Source: Deltaproteobacteria bacterium | GTDB lineage: Bacteria > Desulfobacterota > Desulfobulbia > Desulfobulbales > JAJRZW01 | Length of the DNA: 59,109 nt | Reading direction: 5' to 3' | Assembly: GCA_024275015.1 (NCBI GenBank) | Contig: JAJRZW010000059.1 | Location: 1 to 59,109, forward strand | Part shown: positions 8,318 to 16,456 of the stretch, in pieces | How positions within the stretch are numbered: position 1 is the stretch's first letter | Layout of the letters: each line of letters begins with the position of its first letter | Translations under genes and position numbers: made by a program | Notes under the pieces: generated by a model | Database searches by the model: none | Told to the model about the DNA's origin: nothing | Seen by the model: the letters and a program-made list of their open reading frames with translations, nothing else

Positions 8318-9734
8318 TGTCCTGACCTCCGGATGGGAAACGCAGGGTTACGGTGGTGCCGACCCCCGGGGGGCTGTCAACGACGATTGACCCCCCGTGG
8401 ATCTCCATGATCCCGTAGCAGATGGAAAGCCCCAGGCCGGTGCCCTTGCCGATTTCCCTGGTGGTGAAAAATGGTTCCATGACCAGATTAAGTTTTTCGG
8501 CGCTGATACCGTTGCCATGATCGCGGACCATGATGATAATATTCCCGGCGTCGCTGTGGCCGCTTACCTCGATCCCGCCGCCTTCCGGCATGGCGTCCAT
8601 GGCATTCAGAAAGAGGTTGACAAAAAGTTCCTCAAGTTTCAATGGAACCCCGCGCAGACGGTCATTATCAAGGTCGATCCCAAGACGATAGTTGTCGCTC
8701 CGGGGCGCGATCAGCTGCCAGGCGTTGTTGACGATCTCGCGGATATCGCAGGTCTCAACGACGAGGGCGATGTTTTGGTCGCTGGCAAAGAGGAGGAGCT
8801 CCCTGGCGATGGTTGAGGTTTTGTCGATACTGCCGGCGATGATTTCAAGCCGTTCTTTTGATCCCGCCGGCAGTTCGGCCGACTGGAGTTCGTTGTGCAG
8901 CATTTCAAGTTGCAGGGAGACATTGGCGAGGGGATTGTTGATCTCGTGGGCGATTCCGGCTGCCAGCCGTCCCAGGGCCCCGAGGCGTTCGGCCCGGGCA
9001 CCGCGCTGTAGTCTGGCGGCAATGGTTTCTTCTCTCTCGTTGAGAAAGGTATCAAGACCGTACATGATGAAATGGAGGATGACAAGGGCGGAAAGACCAC
9101 GGAAGAATTCAACCGGGATTCCGGCAATCATCGGGGTGGTGGAGGGGGTTAGGCCGGTGAAGGCCCCATAGACAAACAGGGCGATCCCGGCGCCGGTGAA
9201 ATTGCCGGCCCCTTTGCGGCTGAGAATCTTCAGGTGTCGGGCGTAGACGAGAAAGGCGATGCCGGCGGTGATGGTTGCCGGAAAGCCGATGATTCGCCTT
9301 ATATCATAATCAATAAAGGCAATGAGTTCATTCTGCCCCGGGGGGTGGTGGAGGATGAGAAACAGGAGGACGCTGCCGACAAGGAACAGGCTTAACCCCC
9401 ATAAGAGGATGTTAAGCCGGGGTTTAATGAGAATTATGAGGGTTACCCCGAAAAGAAGAAGAAAGAGGAAAGAGAAAAAGACCAGGAAGATATTAAGGCC
9501 ATGGATAAGCAGTAACATGTCTCCTTGAGGAGGTGGCGATATCCGGAGGAACATCTCCATCCATTCATGGAACGCGTGAAGAAAGGCGAATGAGGAAAAG
9601 AGCCAGAAGGTGCCGGCGATCCGGAGATTTTTGAGGGTCTTGTGCCGCGAGGTGATGGCAACCCCGATGGCAAAGAATACCGCCCCGTAAAAGAGGTAGA
9701 TCAGGAAGATGGTAAAGATGTTTGTTGTCGGCAT
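8310..9734 (-). CDS. Membrane sensor histidine kinase
   Basis: 474 residues. The first 230 hold about seven hydrophobic segments and no large periplasmic loop, so the signal is probably sensed in or at the membrane. His263 in LAAGIAHEINNPLANVS is the phospho-acceptor of a HisKA domain. The ATPase domain has its N box (LFLNAMDAMPEGG), G1 (VRDHGNGI), F box (MEPFFTT) and G2 (GKGTGLGLSICYGI). The kinase ends at the receiver gene with an 8-base overlap. Its likely role is to control, with the receiver and winged-helix proteins, the downstream cytochrome; that is an inference from gene order. Confidence 0.92.
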   Translation of the reverse strand: MPTTNIFTIFLIYLFYGAVFFAIGVAITSRHKTLKNLRIAGTFWLFSSFAFLHAFHEWMEMFLRISPPPQGDMLLLIHGLNIFLVFFSFLFLLLFGVTLIILIKPRLNILLWGLSLFLVGSVLLFLILHHPPGQNELIAFIDYDIRRIIGFPATITAGIAFLVYARHLKILSRKGAGNFTGAGIALFVYGAFTGLTPSTTPMIAGIPVEFFRGLSALVILHFIMYGLDTFLNEREETIAARLQRGARAERLGALGRLAAGIAHEINNPLANVSLQLEMLHNELQSAELPAGSKERLEIIAGSIDKTSTIARELLLFASDQNIALVVETCDIREIVNNAWQLIAPRSDNYRLGIDLDNDRLRGVPLKLEELFVNLFLNAMDAMPEGGGIEVSGHSDAGNIIIMVRDHGNGISAEKLNLVMEPFFTTREIGKGTGLGLSICYGIMEIHGGSIVVDSPPGVGTTVTLRFPSGGQDIV

Positions 9735-10038
9735 GTCCTGACACCCGTACCTGGGGGCACCGTCGAGGTCCGCCGGCCTGAAAGGAAGAAGTCCGGGGGA
9801 TTTCAGTCCGCGAACAGTCTGCTGGAAACAGGTGTTTGCGGCGTATGGACGGTTTTTTTTACACTTTGCGGCAAGAAATTTTATTTGTCGCCGAATACTG
9901 TATGGGAACCTTGCAAAATTATCCTTCAGTCCGTGACGACATTGCCGTTGGAATGGAGAATGTCTGTATATATCTGAATATGCGAATGTTTTTAGTATAG
10001 TGGTCAGTGTCGCATGAAAATATCGTCATGTCAATGCG
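9735..10038. other. Intergenic region without recognised features
   Basis: 304 bases between two genes that both read leftwards; this is the upstream side of the histidine kinase and the downstream side of the acyl-CoA synthetase. I see no gene, tRNA or clear promoter. A small stretch near 9820 recalls an R1 end but is too degenerate to call. Confidence 0.5.
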
Positions 10039-10063
10039 TGATGGACTCGTTACGAGTCCATCA
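10039..10063. repeat. Solo R2 terminal palindrome spanning a stop codon
   Basis: Two 11-base arms (10039-10049, 10053-10063) flank the triplet 10050-10052, which on the minus strand is the TAA stop of the acyl-CoA synthetase. The sequence is two R2 ends (ATGGACTCGTAAC type) back to back. The last residues of the protein, Met-Asp-Ser, are encoded by it. A T-run follows only on the plus strand. Confidence 0.7.
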
Positions 10064-12203
10064 TTTTTTGGAGTGGCGCACGAAGAAGCATCCGGCAGTC
10101 GGCTACTGCACAGCCACGGCCTTCGGGGTGGATGATGAGGGGGTTGATGTCCAGTTCAATGATCTCCGGATTTTCAGTGGCCAGGGCCGAGAGGGAGAGG
10201 ATGCAGCGTTCGAGGGCGGCAAGGTCGCATTTTTTCCGGCCCCGGGCTCCGTTGAGAATGGGAAAGGCGGTGATCGATTCAACCATGTGACGGGCGCCGT
10301 TGTGACGAATCGGGGCGAGACGGAAACTCACGTCTTTAAATATCTCGACAAAGATACCGCCGAGGCCGAACATCAACAGCGGCCCAAAGGTCTTATGACG
10401 TTTGATCCCGAGGATCACCTCAACCCCGGTTCCGGCCATCTTCTGGACATAAATTCCCTGGAGATCGGCCCCGGGGGAATTTATGCCCGCGGTTTCCATG
10501 ATTTCGCTGAATGCCAGGCGCGCCTCTTCCGGGGTCCTGATGTCGGTTCTGACCCCGCCGCAGTCGGATTTGTGGACGATGTCCGGGGAGACGATCTTGA
10601 AAGCGCAGGGACCGAATTCTTCCACTGCCGCCGCTGCCTCCCCGGCGTTTCCGGCAAACCGGGCCGGAAGCACCGGAAAACCGTAAGCGGCGAGTATCCT
10701 GTTCCCTTCCACCTCGCCCAAATAGTTGGTTCCTTTTTTCAAGGCGTTTTTGATCACCTCGCGGGCGGTGTCCTGGTTGATATCAAGATTGATCTCTTGG
10801 ATATGTTCGCGACCGATCCAGCGGGAATAGCGGTAAAGGGCGCCCATGGCCCTGGCCGCGGCCTCGGGGAAGAAATAATGGGGGATATTGTTTTTCTCCA
10901 GGATCTCGGCCCCCCGCGAGACGTCCATCAGTCCCATGAACGACGCCACCACCGGTTTGCCGCTACCATGGGCCAGCGGCGGGATAATCTTAGCGGTAGC
11001 CTCAATTTCGGTCATCGACTGGGGGGTGAGGATGAAGACCACCCCGTCGACGTTGTCATCGGCCAGGACCGCGGAAAGTGCGTCGCGGTAGCGGTCCATG
11101 CGGGCGTCGCCGATGACGTCCACCGGGTTTTTTATGTTGGCAGCCGCCGGAAGATGCTCCTTCAGGGCCGCGGTGGTTTCCGGGCGGAAGTGGGCCAGTT
11201 TGAGTCCGGCGTTGATGGTGACGTCGGTGGCCATTATTCCCGGCCCTCCGGCGTTGGTGATGATTGCGATCCGGTTCCCCCGTGGCCGCGGCTGAGTGGC
11301 AAAGGCCTGGGCGTAGTCGAATAATTCTTCAATGGTTTTGACCCGGAATACCCCGGACTGGGTAAAGAGGGCGTCGTATACCTCCTCGCTTCCGGCAAGC
11401 GATCCGGTGTGCGAGCTCGCCGCTTGCGCTCCCTCGGCGGTGCGGCCGGATTTAAGCGCCAGGATCGGGGTCGGGTTATCGCCGCCGGTGACCTCGCGGA
11501 CGGTTTCGATGAATTCAAAACCGTGGCGCAGTTCTTCGACGTAGAGCATAATCACCCGGGTCTGCGGATCTTTGTGGAGGTAACGGATCAGGTCTAATTC
11601 GCCGACATCGGCCTTGTTGCCCACTGAGATGAATTTTGAGAAACCCATGTTGCGCCGGGCGGCAAAGTCGAGAACCGCGGTGCACAGGGCCCCGGACTGG
11701 CTGATAAAGGCGATATGCCCCGGGGTTGCCGTCCGTTTCGCGAAACTGGCGTTCAGGCGGAGGTCGGGGTCGGTGTTTATAAGCCCGAGACAATTAGGGC
11801 CGATGAGGCGGATCCGGTTTTCGCGGCAGACCGCGAGGAGTTGGTCTTCGGTTTTTCTCCCCGCGGTCCCGATTTCCCGGAATCCGGCGGAGATAACGAT
11901 GATCCCCTTGGCCCCTTTGGCGGCCGCCTGTCTTGCCACCTCCGGGGTGGCGGCGGCAGGGACGATTATTATCGCAAGATCGATCTCCTCTTCGGGAATG
12001 GCGTTGATGTCCGCCCAGGCCCTGACCCCGCAGACGGAGCGGGAACGGGGATTGACCGGGAACACGGTACCGGAAAAGTCGGCGTCAATCAGGTTTTTGA
12101 ACACCGCCCGGCCGACACTGCCTGCTCTGGCCGAGGCGCCGATCACCGCCACCGTCCGGGGGCGGAACACCGTGTCGAGGCCGAGGTCGTTGTTGTTTTT
12201 CAT
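10050..12203 (-). CDS. Acyl-/acetyl-CoA synthetase (ADP-forming), fused subunits
   Basis: 717 residues. The N-terminal CoA-binding Rossmann domain (VFRPRTVAVIGASARAGS) is followed by two succinyl-CoA-synthetase-like ligase domains and a C-terminal ATP-grasp domain (KIVSPDIVHKSDCGGV, GLGGIFVEIFKDV). The presumed phospho-histidine is in SSHTGSLAGS. This enzyme class interconverts acetyl- or acyl-CoA + ADP + Pi with the free acid + CoA + ATP, conserving energy by substrate-level phosphorylation. There is no GNAT domain, so it is not a Pat-type protein acetyltransferase. A GGGAGA site precedes the ATG. The acyl substrate cannot be told from the sequence. The 3' end is formed by a repeat palindrome. 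Confidence 0.9.
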   Translation of the reverse strand: MKNNNDLGLDTVFRPRTVAVIGASARAGSVGRAVFKNLIDADFSGTVFPVNPRSRSVCGVRAWADINAIPEEEIDLAIIIVPAAATPEVARQAAAKGAKGIIVISAGFREIGTAGRKTEDQLLAVCRENRIRLIGPNCLGLINTDPDLRLNASFAKRTATPGHIAFISQSGALCTAVLDFAARRNMGFSKFISVGNKADVGELDLIRYLHKDPQTRVIMLYVEELRHGFEFIETVREVTGGDNPTPILALKSGRTAEGAQAASSHTGSLAGSEEVYDALFTQSGVFRVKTIEELFDYAQAFATQPRPRGNRIAIITNAGGPGIMATDVTINAGLKLAHFRPETTAALKEHLPAAANIKNPVDVIGDARMDRYRDALSAVLADDNVDGVVFILTPQSMTEIEATAKIIPPLAHGSGKPVVASFMGLMDVSRGAEILEKNNIPHYFFPEAAARAMGALYRYSRWIGREHIQEINLDINQDTAREVIKNALKKGTNYLGEVEGNRILAAYGFPVLPARFAGNAGEAAAAVEEFGPCAFKIVSPDIVHKSDCGGVRTDIRTPEEARLAFSEIMETAGINSPGADLQGIYVQKMAGTGVEVILGIKRHKTFGPLLMFGLGGIFVEIFKDVSFRLAPIRHNGARHMVESITAFPILNGARGRKKCDLAALERCILSLSALATENPEIIELDINPLIIHPEGRGCAVADCRMLLRAPLQKMMDS

Positions 12204-12502
12204 ATTTTCTCCCGCAGGTGAATTTACAGAGGCCTTGTAAATTTATACTCCCAGGGAGGGTTCGGAAACAAGGAGTCGTTTCTAATTTCCGTTCCGCGAA
12301 AAGGGAATCATACGCCTTGCCGGAGCAGGTTTCAGGGTGTAGCCGAGGACAATTTTTGTGGTCATGGCGTTGAGGTTGATCCGGCCGGGATACCCCATCC
12401 GGCGTTTTTTATCGCCGCCTTGGTGCGTTTGATGGTAAGCGCTCCTTTTATCGGCCCGGGATTGACGCATTGGCGTTAATGCACGGAATACGCCGGGACG
12501 GG
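12204..12502. other. Intergenic region between two leftward genes
   Basis: 299 bases that should contain the promoter of the acyl-CoA synthetase and the 3' end of the SNF2 gene. No gene, convincing promoter or repeat copy was found. A CCGG-rich imperfect hairpin followed by six T near 12390-12415 points along the plus strand, where no gene ends. Confidence 0.4.
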
Positions 12503-15500
12503 CTATTCCGTCAGCGGTGAAAGCAGCGAGATAATCTCGTTGCGGTCGATCTGTTTGACGATGGCGTCGTCGTCTTCCTGGATTATGGTTCGGGCCAGTT
12601 CCCTTTTGTGGTTGATCAGGTGGTTGATCTTTTCTTCCAGGGTACCGATGGTGACCAGTTTGAAGACCTGAACCACCTTTTTTTGTCCCATGCGGTGGAC
12701 CCTGGCGGTGGCCTGATCTTCCCGGGCGGCGTTCCACCAGCGGTCGTAGTGGATCACCGCCTGGGCCGCGGTGAGGTCGACCCCGACCCCGCCGGCAAGG
12801 AGACTGGCGGAAAAGACCTGACACTCCGGGTCGTTATTGAAGCGGCTGATCATCGTTTGTCTGGTCTTTATGCTCATCTCGCCACGCAGACCGCAGAAGT
12901 CAATGTTGTTTTTGTTGAGATGGGTCTCGATCAGGTCGAGCATTCGGGTGTAATGACTGAAGACCACCACCTTCATTCGCGCCTCAAGGCATTCACTCAG
13001 CAGTTCACAGAAAAGATCCCATTTGCCGCTGGAATATTGTTCCGGGGTATCGCATTCCTGCAACAGGCAGGGATGGTTGCATACCTGTTTAAGATAATTG
13101 ATTACCGCCAGCAGTTCCATATACGGCAGGGTCTTGTCTTTTTCGCGATTGATCCGGTCGAGCAGGGGACGGCCGCGGCTGGCGACGATTTCGCGGTAGA
13201 GACTGATCTGGTCGTCGGAAAGCTCACAGGTGCGTTCGTCTTCGATGATTTCCGGCAGTTCGGTCAGCACCTGTTCCCGACTGCGCCTGAGGATGAAGGG
13301 GGTTATCATCCGGCGTAGTTCCAAACGGCGTTGTTTGTCGCCTGCGGCAATGGGGACGGCGAAGCGCTGGTTGAACCAGCGGTCATCGCCGAGATAGCCG
13401 GGAAGGCAGAGGTCGAAGATGGCCTTGAGGTCGTGGACCGAATTCTCAAGCGGGGTGCCGGTAAGCCCGATTACCATTCCTCCTTTGAGCTTTAACGCCG
13501 CCCGGTAGGCCTCGGTATTTTTATTCTTCAGCTGCTGGATCTCATCGAGGACTATAAGGTCGAAGTCCCGGGCGGCGAGAAGGTCGGCATCGCGGCGGAT
13601 GATCCCGTAGGTGGTGAGCAGGAGGTTTGAGCCGTCGCACTTTTTCAGGTCCCGGCGGCTGCCGTGATAGATAAAGGCCGATATCTCGGGGAAAAAGGTC
13701 TCGAGCTTTTCAAGCCAGTGGGAGACCACGGTCGCCGGGCAGACCACCAGGAAGTGTCCCCCGTTTTCGATGGTCTTTATGATGCTCATCAGGGCCAGGG
13801 CCTGATGCGTTTTGCCAAGTCCCATATCATCGGCAAGGATGCCTCCCAATTGGTGGCCGCGGATGCTGGCCATCCAGGTGACCCCGCGTTTCTGGTAGCC
13901 GCGCAGATGTTGTGGTATAGGGAGGTTCCGGTTGTCAATCTGCCAGGAGGTGGTATCGAGGAGACCTTCAAGGTCAATATTGCCGGAGGTGGAGGAGATG
14001 GAGGGCATTTGCGCCTTTAAGAAAAAAAGTTCCGGCAGTGACAGTTTAATCCCTTGGCTTTTCCCTTCATCGTTTTGCCAGACGCGGTCCTGATTCAGGT
14101 TGAACAGCCATTCAAGGTTTGAGTCTTCAAGATCGAGCCACCTGTCGTCTTCGTTGATATAGCGTTTTTTGTTTCTTCTGTTCCTGATCAATTCAGTCAG
14201 TGGAAAGTAACGTTTGCCAAGACCGTAATGGCCGGAGATGTAGCACCAGCCGCCGTCGATACTGAGGCCGTCAAATTCGATACTGTCGGGCTGCCGAACG
14301 ATCTTGATCTTCCTGAATTCCGGGGCGATGTCGTTGTCGGGGTTGGTGATGAGTTCGGGATGGTTATTGATGAACTCCGGGATCTTGTCCAGCGGGATAT
14401 TCCTCGGTTCAGGGGGCGTCTGTCCGGGAAGGGGATGCGCCTCGGCGGCCATGACAAAGCCATGTCCTTCGAGGTGATAAAAGTGGCCGAATTTTGTCGC
14501 GGCCATGGTTTCGCAGTCGAATTCTTCGCCGTTTTCAAGGCGGAGTATGACGCGGAGGCGGGCGTTATCGCTTTCCGGGGTACGATTAAGGCGGCGGAAT
14601 CGGGTCGCCGGGGGAAGGATGTTGCGTTGGTGCCCTCCGGTATAAACGGCGGCTAACATATCGCCGGTGCGGGACCGCGGCAGGGTAAGGGAAAACCAGG
14701 TGTGATCGTCGTTTTCGAACTTAAGGCGGCAGAGGCCGCCGGGATCCGGAGAGTCGACAAAAAGTTCACCCCCGGCCGGTAATAATCCCATCCGGGAAAC
14801 AAGAAAGGCCCAGATGCTTCCGTCGCGGGCCTGGGCGTCGGTTTCCCGTCCCAGTTCGTTAATGGATATCTCGGAAAGGGTACGGCCGGTCCGGCGCAGG
14901 TGCTGGTATAAAGCGGCGGCTTTGTCATGGTGGTCGCTGCTTTCAACCAATGTCCCCGGGCAGAACTTTTCCGGGAATAATTGTCGGCAGAGGCCGGCAT
15001 CGTCGGCGTTTAAAACCCATGCGGCCCAGGGATGGTCGTCGGGGCCCGCGACCGTGAAGAGAAAGCGGCCGTGACAATCGTTTTCCACTCTGATCCCGTG
15101 GTCATCGCCGGAGCCGAACAGTTCAAAAAGTATCTGGACGATGAGGCGGAAAGGTCCTTTCGTAAGGAACAGGGGCAGGGGGGTCGGACTGCCGTTTTTA
15201 AGTCTGATCATGGCCTGGGCCGCAAGGACGGTGGCGTGGCGGCAGAGATCGTTGTTTTTTTTCCCCGTACCGCAGATTCCACAACGGTGGAGACTTATTA
15301 GCTGATCGTGGTCACGGCTTGATTCAAAGGCGATGACAACCTCTTTTGTGACTTGGCCGGGGAACAGGCCGCCGACAAGATTGCGGTAACAGACCATGGT
15401 GTCGGCCTTTTCCGCCGCAGTTTTATCATCATCGGTGATTTTCAGGGCCATGCCTTGATGGTTCAGGGCTTCCCGGCGGTGAAAATCTTTCATGGTCACG

Positions 15501-16042
15501 CTCTCCCGGCGTGACTCCGGGCAGTCGAGGAGAAGAAAGTCAAAGAGGTGGATGAGGATCTGGCCGATGTGTTTGTCGCCGACTTCTTTGATTTCGCGGG
15601 CCCGGGCAATGGGCAGGTGAAAAAGTTCGCCAATGGTTTTGATCCCGGCCGAGATTATTCCGCGGTGCAAGGTCCCGGGGAGGAGGAGGTCGCGGAGAGA
15701 TTGGTTCAGCAGGTGCGGCGGGGGTGACAAGGTGGCACCGTTTATCCGCGCCAGGCCATCGGCAAGGGTGATCTCGTCGGGGCGGGGGGTAAATGCGGCG
15801 ATTTCTCCGTGGCACAGTGGCGGATGGCCAAGCAGACGGCAGCATGCGGCAAGAACCCGGTCCTGAAATGATTTTCCTCCCTTCCTCCGGGTACACAGGC
15901 GACCGATGAGCGCGGCCCGGAACGCCTGGTTTACGGTGGTAAAACCCATATCGCCGAGGGAACTTATGGTCTCCTGATCCAGTTCGAGAAAGCTTGTCGG
16001 CGCGGTCAGGATATGCAGGCGTGAGTTGTTGTCGGCTGGCAT
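12503..16042 (-). CDS. SNF2-family helicase with SWIM-like zinc motif
   Basis: 1179 residues from the ATG at 16042 (an in-frame TTG is at 16051). The C-terminal half is a complete Swi2/Snf2 ATPase: motif I GILADDMGLGKT near residue 735, motif II LIVLDEIQ, motif III GLTGTPLENS, motif V ASLLAGGVGVDLT and motif VI QATARVHRMGQ. A CGIC...CRH segment resembles a SWIM zinc finger. Two N-terminal segments, notably residues about 105-150 (LHRGIISAGIKTIGELFHL...KEVGDKHIG), resemble the helix-hairpin repeats of the RNA polymerase alpha C-terminal domain. It should move on duplex DNA and displace proteins, RNA polymerase being one possible target. It is divergent from recC across an R2 element. Confidence 0.88.
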   Translation of the reverse strand: MPADNNSRLHILTAPTSFLELDQETISSLGDMGFTTVNQAFRAALIGRLCTRRKGGKSFQDRVLAACCRLLGHPPLCHGEIAAFTPRPDEITLADGLARINGATLSPPPHLLNQSLRDLLLPGTLHRGIISAGIKTIGELFHLPIARAREIKEVGDKHIGQILIHLFDFLLLDCPESRRESVTMKDFHRREALNHQGMALKITDDDKTAAEKADTMVCYRNLVGGLFPGQVTKEVVIAFESSRDHDQLISLHRCGICGTGKKNNDLCRHATVLAAQAMIRLKNGSPTPLPLFLTKGPFRLIVQILFELFGSGDDHGIRVENDCHGRFLFTVAGPDDHPWAAWVLNADDAGLCRQLFPEKFCPGTLVESSDHHDKAAALYQHLRRTGRTLSEISINELGRETDAQARDGSIWAFLVSRMGLLPAGGELFVDSPDPGGLCRLKFENDDHTWFSLTLPRSRTGDMLAAVYTGGHQRNILPPATRFRRLNRTPESDNARLRVILRLENGEEFDCETMAATKFGHFYHLEGHGFVMAAEAHPLPGQTPPEPRNIPLDKIPEFINNHPELITNPDNDIAPEFRKIKIVRQPDSIEFDGLSIDGGWCYISGHYGLGKRYFPLTELIRNRRNKKRYINEDDRWLDLEDSNLEWLFNLNQDRVWQNDEGKSQGIKLSLPELFFLKAQMPSISSTSGNIDLEGLLDTTSWQIDNRNLPIPQHLRGYQKRGVTWMASIRGHQLGGILADDMGLGKTHQALALMSIIKTIENGGHFLVVCPATVVSHWLEKLETFFPEISAFIYHGSRRDLKKCDGSNLLLTTYGIIRRDADLLAARDFDLIVLDEIQQLKNKNTEAYRAALKLKGGMVIGLTGTPLENSVHDLKAIFDLCLPGYLGDDRWFNQRFAVPIAAGDKQRRLELRRMITPFILRRSREQVLTELPEIIEDERTCELSDDQISLYREIVASRGRPLLDRINREKDKTLPYMELLAVINYLKQVCNHPCLLQECDTPEQYSSGKWDLFCELLSECLEARMKVVVFSHYTRMLDLIETHLNKNNIDFCGLRGEMSIKTRQTMISRFNNDPECQVFSASLLAGGVGVDLTAAQAVIHYDRWWNAAREDQATARVHRMGQKKVVQVFKLVTIGTLEEKINHLINHKRELARTIIQEDDDAIVKQIDRNEIISLLSPLTE

Positions 16043-16181
16043 TGACGGCAATAGAATAGTCCGGAATCAGTTTTTCCTCTCGGGAAGGGGAGGAAAATAT
16101 TAAATTTTACCGCCACTGCGGCGGACATGCAAGGGAGGATTTTTTTAATTTCTCGGTTATCATTGTGGCCAGGTGATTTAT

Positions 16182-16373
16182 TGATGAAGTCGTAACAAGT
16201 CCCCGATCCGGGGAGAAAACGACGAGTTCCGGGCAGCTGGCGGCGGGCTGCTGAAATCCCGAACTCGGGCTAAGCACTCAAACATGCGGGATTTATTAAC
16301 CCATCCCGCCGCCCGCCGTTTTTCCCGGGAATCGCCGGAGACGCCTCCGCGGGGATTTGTTACGAGACTGTCA
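16182..16373 (+). repeat. R2 element, full copy
   Basis: 192 bp starting with ATGAAGTCGTAACAAG a base or two in and closing with the inverted counterpart TTGTTACGAGACTGTCA. Inner stem: GAAATCCCG with CGGGATTTA. It sits in the SNF2-recC divergent gap. An open frame across it on the minus strand is shared by other R2 copies and is not a gene. Confidence 0.85.
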
Positions 16374-16456
16374 TTTAATGACAGAGTTGCAGGCAGATAT
16401 TGCAACGGTGAGTCGTGAACCTTTTCGCAGAACGAACCCCTTAACCCGGATTACCC

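Noticed and set aside
9735-10038. Small RNA or tRNA gene in gene-free stretches
   Set aside because: No acceptor stem plus T-loop pattern could be found here or in the other gaps.
10014-11324. 436-codon open frame on the plus strand opposite the acyl-CoA synthetase
   Set aside because: Shadow of a well-conserved gene; composition (Gly, His, Asp rich) is typical of antisense frames.
16178-16405. Open frames across R2 copies (16178, 28774, 28823, 31684) giving similar peptides with the string ARVRDFSSPPP
   Set aside because: The similarity follows from the repeat itself. Frames start and stop in different flanks, have no ribosome-binding sites, and the inverted-repeat structure explains their conservation.
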